Shown piece after piece: positions 26,923 to 36,662 of a DNA stretch of 64,000 nucleotides (the stretch's first letter is position 1; every line of letters begins with the position of its first letter). The position numbers were made by a program, and so were the translations under genes. This DNA comes from Chitinivorax tropicus. GTDB lineage: Bacteria; Pseudomonadota; Gammaproteobacteria; Burkholderiales; SCOH01. The notes under the pieces were generated by a model. The model was not told the origin of the DNA. It saw only the letters and a list, made by a program, of their open reading frames with translations, and searched no databases. The DNA lies in contig NZ_JACHHY010000007.1 of the NCBI RefSeq assembly GCF_014202905.1, forward strand, positions 81,018 to 145,017, read 5' to 3'.

Positions 26923-27120
26923 TTACAGCCCCGTGCGCGGGATGATGCCGAAGTAATAACCGAGCATCAGCAACAGAAACAATGAAATCGACAGGGCCAC
27001 CCGCAATGTCAGCGCCTTGACAGCGCGATCAGCCGGCCCAGTCCGCTTCATCAGCCCGCGCAAGGCAGTGAACAGACTGATCAGAATGGCAATCAGCATC
27101 AGTACAGCGACAATTTTCAT
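26923..27120 (-). CDS. Twin-helix small membrane protein (DUF2909)
   Basis: This 65-residue protein has two hydrophobic helices joined by a basic loop (RGLMKRTGPADRAVKA), fitting DUF2909 proteins that occur beside SURF1 in cox clusters. ATG 27120 has AAGGAG upstream. It is the only leftward gene within the cox block and starts 31 bp from the surf1 start, so the two promoters must overlap or one lies inside a gene. Confidence 0.75.
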   Translation of the reverse strand: MKIVAVLMLIAILISLFTALRGLMKRTGPADRAVKALTLRVALSISLFLLLMLGYYFGIIPRTGL

Positions 27121-27151
27121 ACGCAGTCTCTCCTTGTCATCGAATTAGTGT

Positions 27152-27886
27152 ATGCCATTGGCCACCATGCCTCCAGCCTTCCGTTTCGGCCCGTTCGTGT
27201 ATCGCCCCAGGTGGGTGACCACACTGGCGACTTTGACCATGGTCGCATTGGCGCTGACTGCTGCACAGTGGCAGCAGGGTCGCGCCAATCAGAAACGCGC
27301 CCTGCAGGCACGCTATGACGCGGCAGAACGCATGCCACGGCAATTGATGGTAGGGATGGAAGCCTTGGAGCAGGTCGAATACCGGCATGTACGGCTGCTG
27401 GGGGCGTGGGTGCCCGACAAGGCAATTTGGATCGATAACCGCACCTATCAGGGCCTGGCGGGGTATCACCTGATCATGCCACTGCGCTTTCCGGGCACGG
27501 ATCGCTATGTGCTGGTGAATCGCGGATGGGTGCCACGCTCGGCCAATCTGGCCAAGGCTGCGGCAGTGCCTGATGGCCTGGTTGAGGTGCTGGGGCGGGC
27601 GGTGCCACCGCCCGGTCGCTATGTCGAGCTGTCGCAACAAACGGTGTCTGGCCATATCTGGCAGAACCTGTCGATCGAGCGCTATGCGCGTCGTTATGCG
27701 ATGTCCGTCATGCCTGTGCTGGTGGAGCAAGCCAACGGGCAAAGTGACGGGTTGATTCGGGAGTGGAAGAAGCCGGATGCCGGCGTCCATAAACATGTGG
27801 CCTACGCGGTGCAGTGGTATGGCATCGCACTTGCAGTGGTGGTGTTGTATGTCGTCCTCAATGTCAAACGTCAATCTGTCAGCTAA
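27152..27886 (+). CDS. SURF1-family oxidase assembly protein
   Basis: This 244-residue protein has one membrane helix at each end (about 26-42 and 222-238) around a periplasmic domain. Motifs LGAWVPDKAIWIDNRTYQG, YVLVNRGWVPR and the C-terminal KHVAYAVQWYGIALA match SURF1, which helps insert heme A into subunit I. ATG 27152 is used; 27167 is in frame. No clear ribosome site is visible at either. Confidence 0.9.
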   Translation: MPLATMPPAFRFGPFVYRPRWVTTLATLTMVALALTAAQWQQGRANQKRALQARYDAAERMPRQLMVGMEALEQVEYRHVRLLGAWVPDKAIWIDNRTYQGLAGYHLIMPLRFPGTDRYVLVNRGWVPRSANLAKAAAVPDGLVEVLGRAVPPPGRYVELSQQTVSGHIWQNLSIERYARRYAMSVMPVLVEQANGQSDGLIREWKKPDAGVHKHVAYAVQWYGIALAVVVLYVVLNVKRQSVS

Positions 27887-28451
27887 ACCAACCAATCGCC
27901 GGACGCTGTTATTGCTGTTGGCTGTGTCGATTGCACCTTTCATCGCGTCCTACCTGGCTTATTACGTCTGGAAGCCAACCCAAACCAAGACCCATGGCCA
28001 ATTGTTGCCCATTCAACCCTTGCCAGCACCGTCCATGCATGATCTGCGCGGGCTGGTGGTCAATCTCAAGCAGCTACAGAGCAAATGGGTGCTGGTGATG
28101 GCCGATGGCGCAGCCTGTGACACCCGCTGCCAACGCAAGCTGTACCTGATGCAGCAGGTCCGCACAGCACAAGGAAAGGAGCGGGTACGCATTGAACGGC
28201 TGTGGTTGCTGGAAGACGAGCAGGCCGCTGTGTTGCCGCCAGAAACGACACTGGGTGTACAGATCTGGCGGGGAATGGGCAGTACATTGCTCGATGCTTT
28301 GCCGGTCGATGCTGGGCAGAATCGGCGTGATTTCGTCTATGTGGTCGACCCGCTGGGCAATCAGGTCATGCGGTATCGCCTGGATCAAGACCCGGTGCGC
28401 ATGCTGAAGGAGATCGGCAAGCTGCTGAAAAACAATGAGGCGCTGGGTTGA
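27849..28451 (+). CDS. Membrane-anchored thioredoxin-like protein with CxxxC, cox cluster
   Basis: This 200-residue protein has an N-terminal membrane anchor (about 19-40). Its periplasmic domain carries CDTRC (Cys 90 and 94), the same CxxxC spacing as Sco copper chaperones, followed by a helix and a strand pattern FVYVVDPLGNQVMRY typical of thioredoxin-fold proteins. It overlaps the 3' end of surf1 by 38 bases and precedes ctaA. A copper or thiol role in oxidase assembly is inferred. ATG 27861 is an alternative start. Confidence 0.7.
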   Translation: MSSSMSNVNLSAKPTNRRTLLLLLAVSIAPFIASYLAYYVWKPTQTKTHGQLLPIQPLPAPSMHDLRGLVVNLKQLQSKWVLVMADGAACDTRCQRKLYLMQQVRTAQGKERVRIERLWLLEDEQAAVLPPETTLGVQIWRGMGSTLLDALPVDAGQNRRDFVYVVDPLGNQVMRYRLDQDPVRMLKEIGKLLKNNEALG

Positions 28452-28515
28452 GCGCATGTCGTTGAACAAGATGGCTGATCAAGCCGCAGACTCGTCAAAT
28501 GGAGGGATGGAAGTC

Positions 28516-29508
28516 ATGACCGTAGGTTGGTATCGCAAGCTGGTGTTGGCCGCCATGTTGTTGACGCTGTTCGTGGTGGTGCTGGGGGCGTATGTCCGGT
28601 TGTCCGATGCCGGGTTGGGGTGCCCGGATTGGCCTGGATGCTATGGCAAGTTGTCGCCATTGCATGCGAAGGATCAGATCAACGATGCCATGACTGTCGC
28701 GCCACATGGGCCGGTTTCCATGGCCAAAGCCTGGAAGGAGATGGTGCACCGCTATTTCGCGAGCACCCTGGGGGGCTTGATCCTGGCCATTGCGGCCACG
28801 GCCTGGTTCAAGCGGGCCACGCTACGGCAATCGCCATGGTTGCCGATCAGCCTGGTGCTGGTCGTGGTCTTTCAGGGGCTGCTGGGCATGTGGACGGTGA
28901 CCTTGCTGTTGAAGCCTGCCGTGGTCACCGCCCACCTGATCGGCGGCATGACCACGCTGGCATTGCTCACCTGGTTGCTGCTGCAGCAGCGCTTTCCAAG
29001 CCCGACTCCATTGCAGGGTATCCGTGCGATCCGCCCTTACGCATGGCTGGCATTGCTGATCGCATGCATTCAGATCGTGCTGGGTGGGTGGGTCAGCACC
29101 AACTATGCCGCATTGGCCTGCGCCGATTTTCCCACCTGCAACCAGAGCTGGCTGCCAAGTATGGATTTCGACGACGCGTTCCATGTGTTCCGCGAATTGG
29201 GCATGACAGCAGAAGGCGCATTACTGAGCCACGAAAACCTGCGGGCAATTCACTTTACCCATCGTGTCGGCGCCGTATTGACCACATTGGCAGTGGGCGC
29301 CCTGGCCATCAAGTTGCTCGGTCATCACAAATTGAAACCCTTTGGCTGGCTGGTGCTGGCCACCTTGAGCTGCCAGATCCTGCTGGGCATCGCCAATGTA
29401 TTGCTGCAACTGCCATTGCATCTGGCCGTTGCGCATAACGCAGGTGCCGCGCTGCTGTTGATCAGCCTGGTCATCATCACCTATCGTCTGTCTGCGAAGG
29501 AGTATTGA
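28516..29508 (+). CDS. ctaA: Heme A synthase
   Basis: This 330-residue integral membrane enzyme oxidises the C8 methyl of heme O to give heme A. About eight helices are visible, with [21 protein letters not shown], the His of MVHRYFAS and HLIGGM, and FTHRVGAVL as heme-ligand or signature motifs. The cysteine pair in the extracytoplasmic loop (CADFPTC) is present. Start ATG 28516 is 10 bp after GGAGG at 28501; starts at 28435-28507 fit the ribosome site less well. Confidence 0.94.
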   Translation: MTVGWYRKLVLAAMLLTLFVVVLGAYVRLSDAGLGCPDWPGCYGKLSPLHAKDQINDAMTVAPHGPVSMAKAWKEMVHRYFASTLGGLILAIAATAWFKRATLRQSPWLPISLVLVVVFQGLLGMWTVTLLLKPAVVTAHLIGGMTTLALLTWLLLQQRFPSPTPLQGIRAIRPYAWLALLIACIQIVLGGWVSTNYAALACADFPTCNQSWLPSMDFDDAFHVFRELGMTAEGALLSHENLRAIHFTHRVGAVLTTLAVGALAIKLLGHHKLKPFGWLVLATLSCQILLGIANVLLQLPLHLAVAHNAGAALLLISLVIITYRLSAKEY

Positions 29509-29510
29509 GC

Positions 29511-30407
29511 ATGTCTGTTACGTTGACCTTGCCGCGTGGTCGTGCGCGGGAGTTTTTCGAGCTGACCAAACCTCGGGTGGTGACCCTGATCGTGTTCTGT
29601 GCGGTCATCGGCATGTTTCTGGCTACCTCAGGCATTCCGCCATTGCTGCCCATGCTGGCGGCCACGGTGGGGATTGCGCTGGTGGCGGGTAGCGCCGCCG
29701 CCATCAACTGCCTGGTCGAGCAGAAAATCGACGCAGTCATGGCCCGCACCAGGGCACGGCCACTGCCTCGTGGTCAGATCAGCAATGCACAGACCTTGCT
29801 GTTTGCCAGCCTGCTGGGTGGCCTGGGGCTGAGCCTGCTGTACAGCTTGGTGAACCCGCTCACCATGTGGCTGACATTGGCGACCTTCGTTGGCTACGCG
29901 ATCATCTATACCGTCCTGCTCAAGCCCGCCACGCCACAGAATATCGTGATCGGTGGTGCTTCCGGTGCCATGCCGCCCGTGCTGGGTTGGGTCGCCATGA
30001 CCGGCACCATCTCACATGACGCACTCCTGCTGTTTCTGATCATTTTCGCCTGGACCCCCCCGCATTTCTGGTCGCTTGCACTTTACCGAAAGCAGGACTA
30101 CGCTCGGGCCGGCCTGCCGATGCTGCCCGTCACCCATGGTGATGAGTACACCCGGCTGCAGGTCTTGCTCTACACCATCATCCTGACCGCCGTCACCATG
30201 CTGCCAGTCGCCACGGGCATGAGCCATGGCATCTATCTGGTGTCCGCGCTGGTGTTGGATATCGTCTATCTGGTGTACGCTTGGCGTATTGTGGTGAATT
30301 ACAGCGACGCACTGGCCCGCAGCGCGTTCCGTTATTCGATTCTGTATCTGAGCCTGTTGTTCACAGCGCTCATGGTGGATCACTATCTGCCCATTCTATG
30401 GTCATGA
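29511..30407 (+). CDS. ctaB: Protoheme IX farnesyltransferase (heme O synthase)
   Basis: This 298-residue UbiA-family prenyltransferase attaches farnesyl to heme [18 protein letters not shown], the Asp-rich motif [21 protein letters not shown] and [13 protein letters not shown] are characteristic. About nine membrane helices are seen. ATG 29511 is 9-10 bp after AAGGAG and 2 bp past the ctaA stop. With ctaA it completes heme A synthesis for the oxidase encoded upstream. Confidence 0.96.
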   Translation: MSVTLTLPRGRAREFFELTKPRVVTLIVFCAVIGMFLATSGIPPLLPMLAATVGIALVAGSAAAINCLVEQKIDAVMARTRARPLPRGQISNAQTLLFASLLGGLGLSLLYSLVNPLTMWLTLATFVGYAIIYTVLLKPATPQNIVIGGASGAMPPVLGWVAMTGTISHDALLLFLIIFAWTPPHFWSLALYRKQDYARAGLPMLPVTHGDEYTRLQVLLYTIILTAVTMLPVATGMSHGIYLVSALVLDIVYLVYAWRIVVNYSDALARSAFRYSILYLSLLFTALMVDHYLPILWS

Positions 30408-30410
30408 CTC

Positions 30411-31070
30411 ATGTTGCACGCAGTGAAAAGTAGCATCAACAAAGCAGCACATAACAGTATCAAAGTGTTTGCAAGCCGCCTGGGGGTTGTCCTACTGTGC
30501 AGCGTGCTAGTACAGGCGTGTGATCGCACGCCAGAGGCCCCCAAGGTGGTCTTCCAGGCCACGGACATCACCGGGTCCGGTATTGGCGGAGATTTCCAGC
30601 TGACGGATCACAACGGCCAGCCTCGCCGGTTGAGCGACTTCAAGGGCAAGGTCATGGTGATGTTCTTTGGCTATACCCATTGCCCGGATGTGTGCCCGAC
30701 CACCTTGGTCGAGGTCAAGAACGCACTGAAAAAGCTAGGGCCTGATGCAAAGGACGTTCAAGTACTCTTCGTGACGGTCGATCCTGAGCGGGACACCCCC
30801 GACGTGCTCAAGCAATATGTCCCCGCCTTCGACCCATCATTCATCGGCCTTTACGCGCAACCCAACAAGCTTGCCGAGGTCACCCGTGCATTCAAGATCG
30901 TCGCCCAGAAGGCCCCGACCGAAGGGGGGGGCTACACCATGGATCATAGTGCTGGCACCTATCTATTCGATCGACAAGGCCACATACGGGTTTTCGTAAA
31001 CTACGGGGCCGGCGCAACCATTCTTGAGAATGATTTAAGGCAATTGCTCAAAATGAACGTTGCCGGATAG
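30411..31070 (+). CDS. SCO1/SenC copper chaperone lipoprotein
   Basis: This 219-residue protein has a lipobox-like VQAC (Cys 37) after a hydrophobic signal, then a thioredoxin fold with CPDVC (Cys 91 and 95) and a later His in YTMDHSAG, the three copper ligands of Sco proteins. GYTHCPDVCPT and VTVDPERDTP are family signatures. It delivers copper to the CuA centre of subunit II. It is 3 bp after ctaB and ends the oxidase cluster. Confidence 0.94.
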   Translation: MLHAVKSSINKAAHNSIKVFASRLGVVLLCSVLVQACDRTPEAPKVVFQATDITGSGIGGDFQLTDHNGQPRRLSDFKGKVMVMFFGYTHCPDVCPTTLVEVKNALKKLGPDAKDVQVLFVTVDPERDTPDVLKQYVPAFDPSFIGLYAQPNKLAEVTRAFKIVAQKAPTEGGGYTMDHSAGTYLFDRQGHIRVFVNYGAGATILENDLRQLLKMNVAG

Positions 31071-31229
31071 ATATGGCTACCAGAAATAGCTTGACGGCGT
31101 GATACCACAAGCGTACAAATGCGCCTTGGTATTTGGATTCAAGCTTTCTGCATCACAGGTTAAGCCGTTTGCGGTCTTGAAACTGAAACCGTAAGGTGTA
31201 GTACGACTTTGTAATTTTAGGAGATCGCA

Positions 31230-31433
31230 ATGGCGACTGGTGTTGTTAAGTGGTTCAATGATGCAAAAGGCTTTGGTTTTATTACTCCCGATGGTGGTGG
31301 CGAAGACCTGTTTGCACATTTCTCAGCTATCAACATGCCTGGTTTCAAAACCCTGAAGGAAGGCCAAAAGGTTTCATTCGAAATCACTCAAGGCCCCAAG
31401 GGTAAGCAAGCATCGAACATTCAAGCTGCCTGA
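31230..31433 (+). CDS. Cold-shock-domain protein (CspA family)
   Basis: This 67-residue RNA/DNA-binding protein has intact RNP1 (KGFGFI) and RNP2 (DLFAHFS) motifs. These small OB-fold proteins melt RNA structure in cold or stationary phase. GGAG precedes the ATG. The 159 bp before it hold no gene and could form the long 5' leader typical of csp genes. A terminator follows. Confidence 0.96.
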   Translation: MATGVVKWFNDAKGFGFITPDGGGEDLFAHFSAINMPGFKTLKEGQKVSFEITQGPKGKQASNIQAA

Positions 31434-31454
31434 TCGCAGTTTGAGCACGATGTG

Positions 31455-31481
31455 AAAAGCCCGTCTGATGACGGGCTTTTT
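31455..31481 (+). terminator. Intrinsic terminator of the cold-shock gene
   Basis: A perfect 11-bp stem (AAAAGCCCGTC and its complement) with a TGAT loop is followed by T's. Its A run on the other strand lets it serve the leftward trhP gene too. Confidence 0.85.
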
Positions 31482-31505
31482 CATTGCTGGCAGGCCAGCG
31501 CTGCA

Positions 31506-32858
31506 TTACATGAAACGCGCCAGCAAGGCTTTTTCGACATTCTCGCCCAGCTGGGCATAGACCACATAGCCGTTGCCACTGGCTACATTCAATGGCAAGC
31601 CTTCCTTGGTCTTCATCTCTTTCAATTCAATGATCCGATTGCCCGATGGGTGGATCACCTCGATACGATCACCAATCTGGAATCGATTTTTCACTGCAAT
31701 CTCCGCCCAGCCGGTTTCAGGCTCAATACCGATCACATCCCCGACATATTGGCTGCGGTGCGCTTGGGAATGACCATTCATGTAGTTCTGGTATTCCGGC
31801 GTGTGGTGGCGGACATAGAAACCATCGGTATAACCCCGGTTGGCCAGGCTTTCCAGATCAGCCAGCAGCGCAAGGTTGAATGGCCGCCCCGCCACAGCAT
31901 CATCAATAGCCTGCCGGTAGACTTGGGCTGTCCGTGCCACGTAATACAGCGACTTGGTGCGTCCTTCGATCTTTAGCGAATCCACACCGATCTTTACCAG
32001 GCGCTCCACGTGTTCGACCGCACGTAGATCCTTGGAGTTCATGATATAGGTGCCGTGCTCGTCCTCCATGACAGGCATCATCTCACCAGGGCGGTTTCCT
32101 TCCTCGATCAGGTAGACCTGATCAGCCAGCGGGTGGCGCGCCTGGTTGCCGACAGCTGCGAAGCTTTGATTGGCCTGCTCCAATGCTTGGTTGAAATCGA
32201 ACTTGATGACCTGATAATCACCACCATCGGTTTCACTTGCGCTGTGGACCTTATAGTCCCAGCGGCAGGAATTGGTGCAGGTGCCCTGGTTGGGGTCGCG
32301 ATGATTGAAATAGCCGGACAGCAGACAGCGGCCTGAGTAGGCAATGCACAGCGCACCGTGCACAAACACCTCCAGCTCCATGTCCGGGCATTCCTGGCGG
32401 ATCTCCTCAACCTCTTCCAGGCTCAGCTCGCGTGAGAGGATGATGCGGGTCAGACCAAGGCTTTTCCAGAATTTGACCGCCGCGAAGTTGGTCGTGCTGG
32501 CCTGAACTGACAAATGGACTGGGACTTCCGGCCACTTCTCCCTTACCATCGCGATCAGGCCAGGATCGGCCATGATCAAGGCATCTGGCTTCATTTGAAT
32601 GACCGGTTCCATGTCGGCCAGATAGGTTTTTACTTTCGCGTTATGCGGCAGAATATTGCTGGCAACAAAGAACAGTTTGCCACGCGCATGTGCTTCTTCT
32701 ATGCCTTGTTGCAATTGCTCCAGTTTGAACTCGTTATTGCGCGCGCGCAGGCTGTATCGCGGCTGCCCAGCATAGACGGCGTCTGCGCCGTAATCAAAGG
32801 CCGCACGCATCTTGTCGAGCGTGCCAGCAGGTAATAGCAGTTCAGGGGCTTTCAACAT
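31506..32858 (-). CDS. trhP: U32-family tRNA hydroxylation protein (YegQ/TrhP)
   Basis: This 450-residue protein of the U32 family is needed for 5-hydroxyuridine at the wobble base of some tRNAs. The signature ELEVFVHGALCIAYSGRCLL is followed by clustered cysteines (GTCTNSCRWDY) that likely bind an iron-sulfur cluster. N-terminal APELLLPAGTLDKMRAAFDYGADAVY is also typical. ATG 32858 is chosen since a TATAAT (minus strand, 32887-32892) lies just upstream, which excludes the starts at 32885 and 32924. Confidence 0.9.
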   Translation of the reverse strand: MLKAPELLLPAGTLDKMRAAFDYGADAVYAGQPRYSLRARNNEFKLEQLQQGIEEAHARGKLFFVASNILPHNAKVKTYLADMEPVIQMKPDALIMADPGLIAMVREKWPEVPVHLSVQASTTNFAAVKFWKSLGLTRIILSRELSLEEVEEIRQECPDMELEVFVHGALCIAYSGRCLLSGYFNHRDPNQGTCTNSCRWDYKVHSASETDGGDYQVIKFDFNQALEQANQSFAAVGNQARHPLADQVYLIEEGNRPGEMMPVMEDEHGTYIMNSKDLRAVEHVERLVKIGVDSLKIEGRTKSLYYVARTAQVYRQAIDDAVAGRPFNLALLADLESLANRGYTDGFYVRHHTPEYQNYMNGHSQAHRSQYVGDVIGIEPETGWAEIAVKNRFQIGDRIEVIHPSGNRIIELKEMKTKEGLPLNVASGNGYVVYAQLGENVEKALLARFM

Positions 32859-33053
32859 GATCTTGGCTTTGAAGAGGAGGGGCATGATTATACGCGCATT
32901 TAACTCCATGATAAATAAGTTCAAATATTCTTATTGATCAGGCGTGCTTGAAAGCGCATGTATTTGTTGCTTTTTTTTTAGATGAATTAAGCCATTGTCG
33001 CGTTCGGGCAAGTTGCAATATGATGTTTGGCTAACGTCAACTCCGACAAACGA

Positions 33054-34499
33054 ATGCAAGTCCGTTATCCGAAATCATTTCTGATGCTGGTTGTGATTGG
33101 ATTCACCCTGGTAGGGTTGCCTTTGGCCTTGGCGCTCATTACCAGTGCGCTGTCCATTGACAAGCTTTCCAAGCAAAGTCAGCGGGCGGTGTTGCAAGCA
33201 ACCCACTTTGCACAAGGGGCACGAGAGCTGGCGGACGAAGTGGATCGGATGGAACGGAATGTCCGCCAGTACGCGATTCTGGGCGACGCTGATTTTCTGG
33301 AGGCCTACCACACGGCGCATCGTGACTTTGGCAAGACCATGGCGGGCTTGCGCCAGCTTTCGCTGCGTCCGCGCTATCGCCACTACCTGGAAAATGTCGG
33401 CAAGATCGAGGCGCAGATCAATAATGAGGTCAGCGCCTATGCTGCTTCGATCGATCAATTGGTGGGCGCGTTGGATCGTTATGAGGAACTTGGGCGCTCA
33501 ATGAGTATCGTATTGAAGGAGAGCGATGCCCTCATCGAGCGGGAAGTGGAATCGATGAGCGACATGGCGGCGCACTCCCGCAATATTGTGTTGAAGCAAT
33601 TGTGGATGATGATGCCGTTGGCGCTGTTGTTGATTATCGTTTTTGCCATGATGCTGGCAAAGCCGGTGCGTGGTATCGAGGCGGCCATTGCCCAGTTGGG
33701 GCAGGGCGATTTGCGCACGCCCATCGAGGTCGATGGCCCCCAGGATTTGCGGCGACTTGGGCAGCGTCTGGATTGGTTGCGTGAACAGCTGCGCGAGGTC
33801 GAGGAGCAGAAAACACGCTTTCTGCAACAGGTGTCGCATGATCTGAAGACACCGTTGTCAGCGTTGCGGGAAGGGGCAGATCTGCTGTCTGACGGCTCGC
33901 TGGGCACCTTGACCCCCACACAGAAGGAAGTGGCGGGAATCCTTCGCCAGAACTCGATCCGCCTGCAACGACAGATCGAGGAGTTGTTGCAGTACGGGGC
34001 GGTGCAGTCGCAAGCCCGCCAGGTGAAGCTTGAGCTGGTGCCGCTCAAACAATTGACCAGAAAGGTGATGACTGGTCTGCACATGCAGGCACTCAACAAA
34101 GAGCTGGATGTCAAATTGATCTGCCCCCGGGCTGTTACGGAGACAGATGCGGAAAAGCTCCGGGTGATTGTGGATAATCTGTTATCGAACGCAATCAAGC
34201 ATGCCCCCCAACAATCCGTCGTCGAATTGCGGCTGGCCAGGAATGATGACCAACTTTGGGTCGAGGTGATCGACGAGGGGCCGGGGATTCCCAGGCATGA
34301 ACGTAATAAGATATTTGAGCGCTTCTACCATCGCGCGGGGCCAGAGCAGGGGCCGGTTCCCAGCTCTGGGCTGGGTTTGGCCATCGTAGCCGAATTTGTC
34401 CGTGCGCTGGCAGGAAGCATTGAGATTTGTGATCGCGCGCAAGGAGCCCACTTCCGGGTTCGCTTGCCAATTGCATATTGGGCAGATGAGACAACATGA
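33054..34499 (+). CDS. glrK: Sensor histidine kinase (GlrK/QseE type)
   Basis: The 481-residue kinase has an N-terminal membrane helix (about 9-33), a periplasmic helical domain, a second helix (about 185-202), HAMP, HisKA with SHDLKTPLSAL (His 262) and a HATPase with N box NLLSNAIKHA, DEGPGIP and GLGLAI. Order with the next two genes matches glrK-qseG-glrR of enterics, which senses envelope stress. ATG 33054 is used; TTG 33027 is in frame. The downstream gene overlaps its stop by four bases. Confidence 0.88.
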   Translation: MQVRYPKSFLMLVVIGFTLVGLPLALALITSALSIDKLSKQSQRAVLQATHFAQGARELADEVDRMERNVRQYAILGDADFLEAYHTAHRDFGKTMAGLRQLSLRPRYRHYLENVGKIEAQINNEVSAYAASIDQLVGALDRYEELGRSMSIVLKESDALIEREVESMSDMAAHSRNIVLKQLWMMMPLALLLIIVFAMMLAKPVRGIEAAIAQLGQGDLRTPIEVDGPQDLRRLGQRLDWLREQLREVEEQKTRFLQQVSHDLKTPLSALREGADLLSDGSLGTLTPTQKEVAGILRQNSIRLQRQIEELLQYGAVQSQARQVKLELVPLKQLTRKVMTGLHMQALNKELDVKLICPRAVTETDAEKLRVIVDNLLSNAIKHAPQQSVVELRLARNDDQLWVEVIDEGPGIPRHERNKIFERFYHRAGPEQGPVPSSGLGLAIVAEFVRALAGSIEICDRAQGAHFRVRLPIAYWADETT

Positions 34500-35095
34500 T
34501 GAAGCATTGCATCGGTGCATTGCTGGTGGCGTTGTGTTTGGCAGGTTGTGAAGGATTGGTGGTGAAGCAGGATAAGACGGACCCTGCACGAACCGTCAAA
34601 GCAGAAACCGAGCCCAAGGCCGCTACACCCACAACACGCAATGAACTGGAAGAGTTGCTGCAATACTGGGAGCGTGTGCGGAAACTACCCGCTACTGAAA
34701 TGGCTCGCGAGCTGGAGGTCGTACGTGCAGCGTATGTGAAGGATCGTAATGACCAGCGTCGTATCCAGCTTGCCATGCTCTATATGCAACCTGGTTCCCG
34801 CTCCAAGGAGTTGGAAAAAGCCAACATGTTGCTGGATTTAGCCCAGCGGGAAGGCAAGCAGGACGATGTCCGCAGACCGTTGATCGGACTGCTGGCCGTG
34901 CTGGCCTCGGAGATGAAGCGTCTGGAAGACAATGCTGAGCAGGCGGCTGCCAAGGTCAAGGAAGAACAACGCAAAGCGGAAACGGCACAAGAGCGCGCCG
35001 AGCAGCAGGCACTGCGGGCCAACGATCTGCAGACCAAGCTGGAAGCGCTGAAGACGCTGGAATTACAGCTGCGCAAAGCAGGCAGGAAGAGCTGA
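34496..35095 (+). CDS. qseG: QseG-like coiled-coil lipoprotein
   Basis: This 199-residue protein has a lipoprotein signal ending LCLAGC and a central helical domain. Its C-terminal coiled coil runs from about ADNAEQAA to LQLRKAGRKS. It sits between a GlrK-like kinase and a GlrR-like regulator, the place of QseG (YfhG), an outer-membrane lipoprotein that controls the kinase. Sequence similarity to QseG is weak by eye, so the call is mainly by context. ATG 34496 is coupled to glrK. Confidence 0.7.
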   Translation: MMKHCIGALLVALCLAGCEGLVVKQDKTDPARTVKAETEPKAATPTTRNELEELLQYWERVRKLPATEMARELEVVRAAYVKDRNDQRRIQLAMLYMQPGSRSKELEKANMLLDLAQREGKQDDVRRPLIGLLAVLASEMKRLEDNAEQAAAKVKEEQRKAETAQERAEQQALRANDLQTKLEALKTLELQLRKAGRKS

Positions 35096-35098
35096 TTG

Positions 35099-36445
35099 AT
35101 GTCGGCAGCAAAAATATTGATAGTGGATGATGACGCAGACTTACTACGGCTGCTGAATCTACGGCTGGCCAGTGCAGGCCATGAAGTGGTGGCCGCCAGC
35201 AGCGGTGAAGAAGCGCTGGCTGCCGTTGCGACGAATCGGCCCTCGTTGATCATCACCGACTTGAGAATGGCGGGCATGGATGGCATGGCGTTGTTCGATG
35301 TGGTCCATCGTACGCACCCTGGCTTGCCGGTCATCATTCTGACAGCACATGGCAGCATTCCCGATGCAGTTGCCGCAACCCGTCGTGGTGTGTTTGGCTA
35401 CCTGGCCAAGCCGGTGGACGGCAAGGTGTTGCTGGATGAAGTCGCCCAGGCGTTGCGCGCCGCAGCCCCTGCGGTCGAGGGACCTCATGCTGCGGCGTTC
35501 GGTGACGCGATTCAAACACGCAATCCAGCCATGCAGGATGTGCTGACCAAGGCAGCGTTGGTGGCGCAGGGCGATGCCAGTATCTTGATTCAAGGTGAGA
35601 GCGGCACGGGCAAGGAAGTATTGGCCAGAGCCATTCACGCCGCCAGCCATCGCCGGGATCAGCCTTTCATCGCCATCAATTGCGGCGCCATTCCAGAGCA
35701 TTTGCTGGAATCAGAGCTGTTTGGGCACGTCAAAGGTGCCTTCACCGGCGCGCAGCGTGACCATGCTGGCCTGTTTCAAGCTGCCCATGGCGGCACATTG
35801 CTGTTGGATGAGATCGGCGACATGCCGTTGAGCTTGCAGGTCAAGCTGTTGCGGGTTTTGCAAGACCGTCAGGTCAGACCAGTCGGTGCGGTCAAGCTGG
35901 TGGATATCGATGTCAGGGTCATCTCCGCAACCCATCGGGACTTGCAGATGGCCATTCGTGACAACGCGTTTCGCGAGGATCTGTTCTATCGGCTGAACGT
36001 CGTGTCGTTGACGCTGCCGCCACTGGACAAGCGGCGGGAGGATATTCCCCTGCTGGCCGGACACTTTCTGCAAAATCTGGCCCCTCGCTATCGAAAAGAC
36101 ATCAACGGCTTTTCGCCAGAGGCCATTGAATTATTGGTAACCAACAGCTGGCCTGGGAATGTTCGGCAACTGCAGAATATCGTCGAGCAAGCGGTGGCCT
36201 TGTGTACCACCTCGGTGATCTCTGCAGCATCCGTTGAAATGGTGCTGTCGAGACAAGGAGAAGGGATCGCCTCTTTTGAAGAAGCCAGACGTGGGTTCGA
36301 GCGTGATTACCTGGTTCAACTCCTGAAGATCACCAATGGTAGCGTGACGCAGGCTGCTCGGCTGGCCAAACGCAATCGCACCGAGTTTTACAAGCTGTTG
36401 GAAAGGCATGAATTGGACCCTGCGTCGTTCAAAGATGACAAATGA
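35099..36445 (+). CDS. glrR: Sigma-54-dependent response regulator (GlrR/QseF type)
   Basis: This 448-residue regulator has a receiver domain with phosphorylated Asp 54 (IITDLRMAGMDG), an AAA+ domain with Walker A GESGTGKE and the sigma-54 contact loop GAFTGA, and a C-terminal Fis-type helix-turn-helix (SVTQAARLAKRNRTEFYKLL). The partner kinase is encoded two genes upstream. ATG 35099 follows TTG 35096. Target promoters are not in view. A strong terminator ends the operon. Confidence 0.92.
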   Translation: MSAAKILIVDDDADLLRLLNLRLASAGHEVVAASSGEEALAAVATNRPSLIITDLRMAGMDGMALFDVVHRTHPGLPVIILTAHGSIPDAVAATRRGVFGYLAKPVDGKVLLDEVAQALRAAAPAVEGPHAAAFGDAIQTRNPAMQDVLTKAALVAQGDASILIQGESGTGKEVLARAIHAASHRRDQPFIAINCGAIPEHLLESELFGHVKGAFTGAQRDHAGLFQAAHGGTLLLDEIGDMPLSLQVKLLRVLQDRQVRPVGAVKLVDIDVRVISATHRDLQMAIRDNAFREDLFYRLNVVSLTLPPLDKRREDIPLLAGHFLQNLAPRYRKDINGFSPEAIELLVTNSWPGNVRQLQNIVEQAVALCTTSVISAASVEMVLSRQGEGIASFEEARRGFERDYLVQLLKITNGSVTQAARLAKRNRTEFYKLLERHELDPASFKDDK

Positions 36446-36511
36446 GTGAGGCTGTCGTGATTTGACGACATATCAAGTGATTGTTTTGTAAGAATAAAAA
36501 ATTTTCAATGA

Positions 36512-36543
36512 AAGGGCTGTCGCTAAACAGCGACAGCCCTTTG
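36512..36543 (+). terminator. Intrinsic terminator of the glrK-qseG-glrR operon
   Basis: A perfect 14-bp stem (36512-36525 with 36530-36543), AAAC loop, then GCTTTTTT. Confidence 0.9.
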
Positions 36544-36662
36544 CTTTTTTGTTGATTGGCTGTTTTTCAAGTATTTGATTTTTAATGATTATAAATTCCT
36601 GGCATGAGTTGTGCTTTTATGTGATTGCCGATGCGAATTCCATCGGTCTGAAAAGGCAAACC

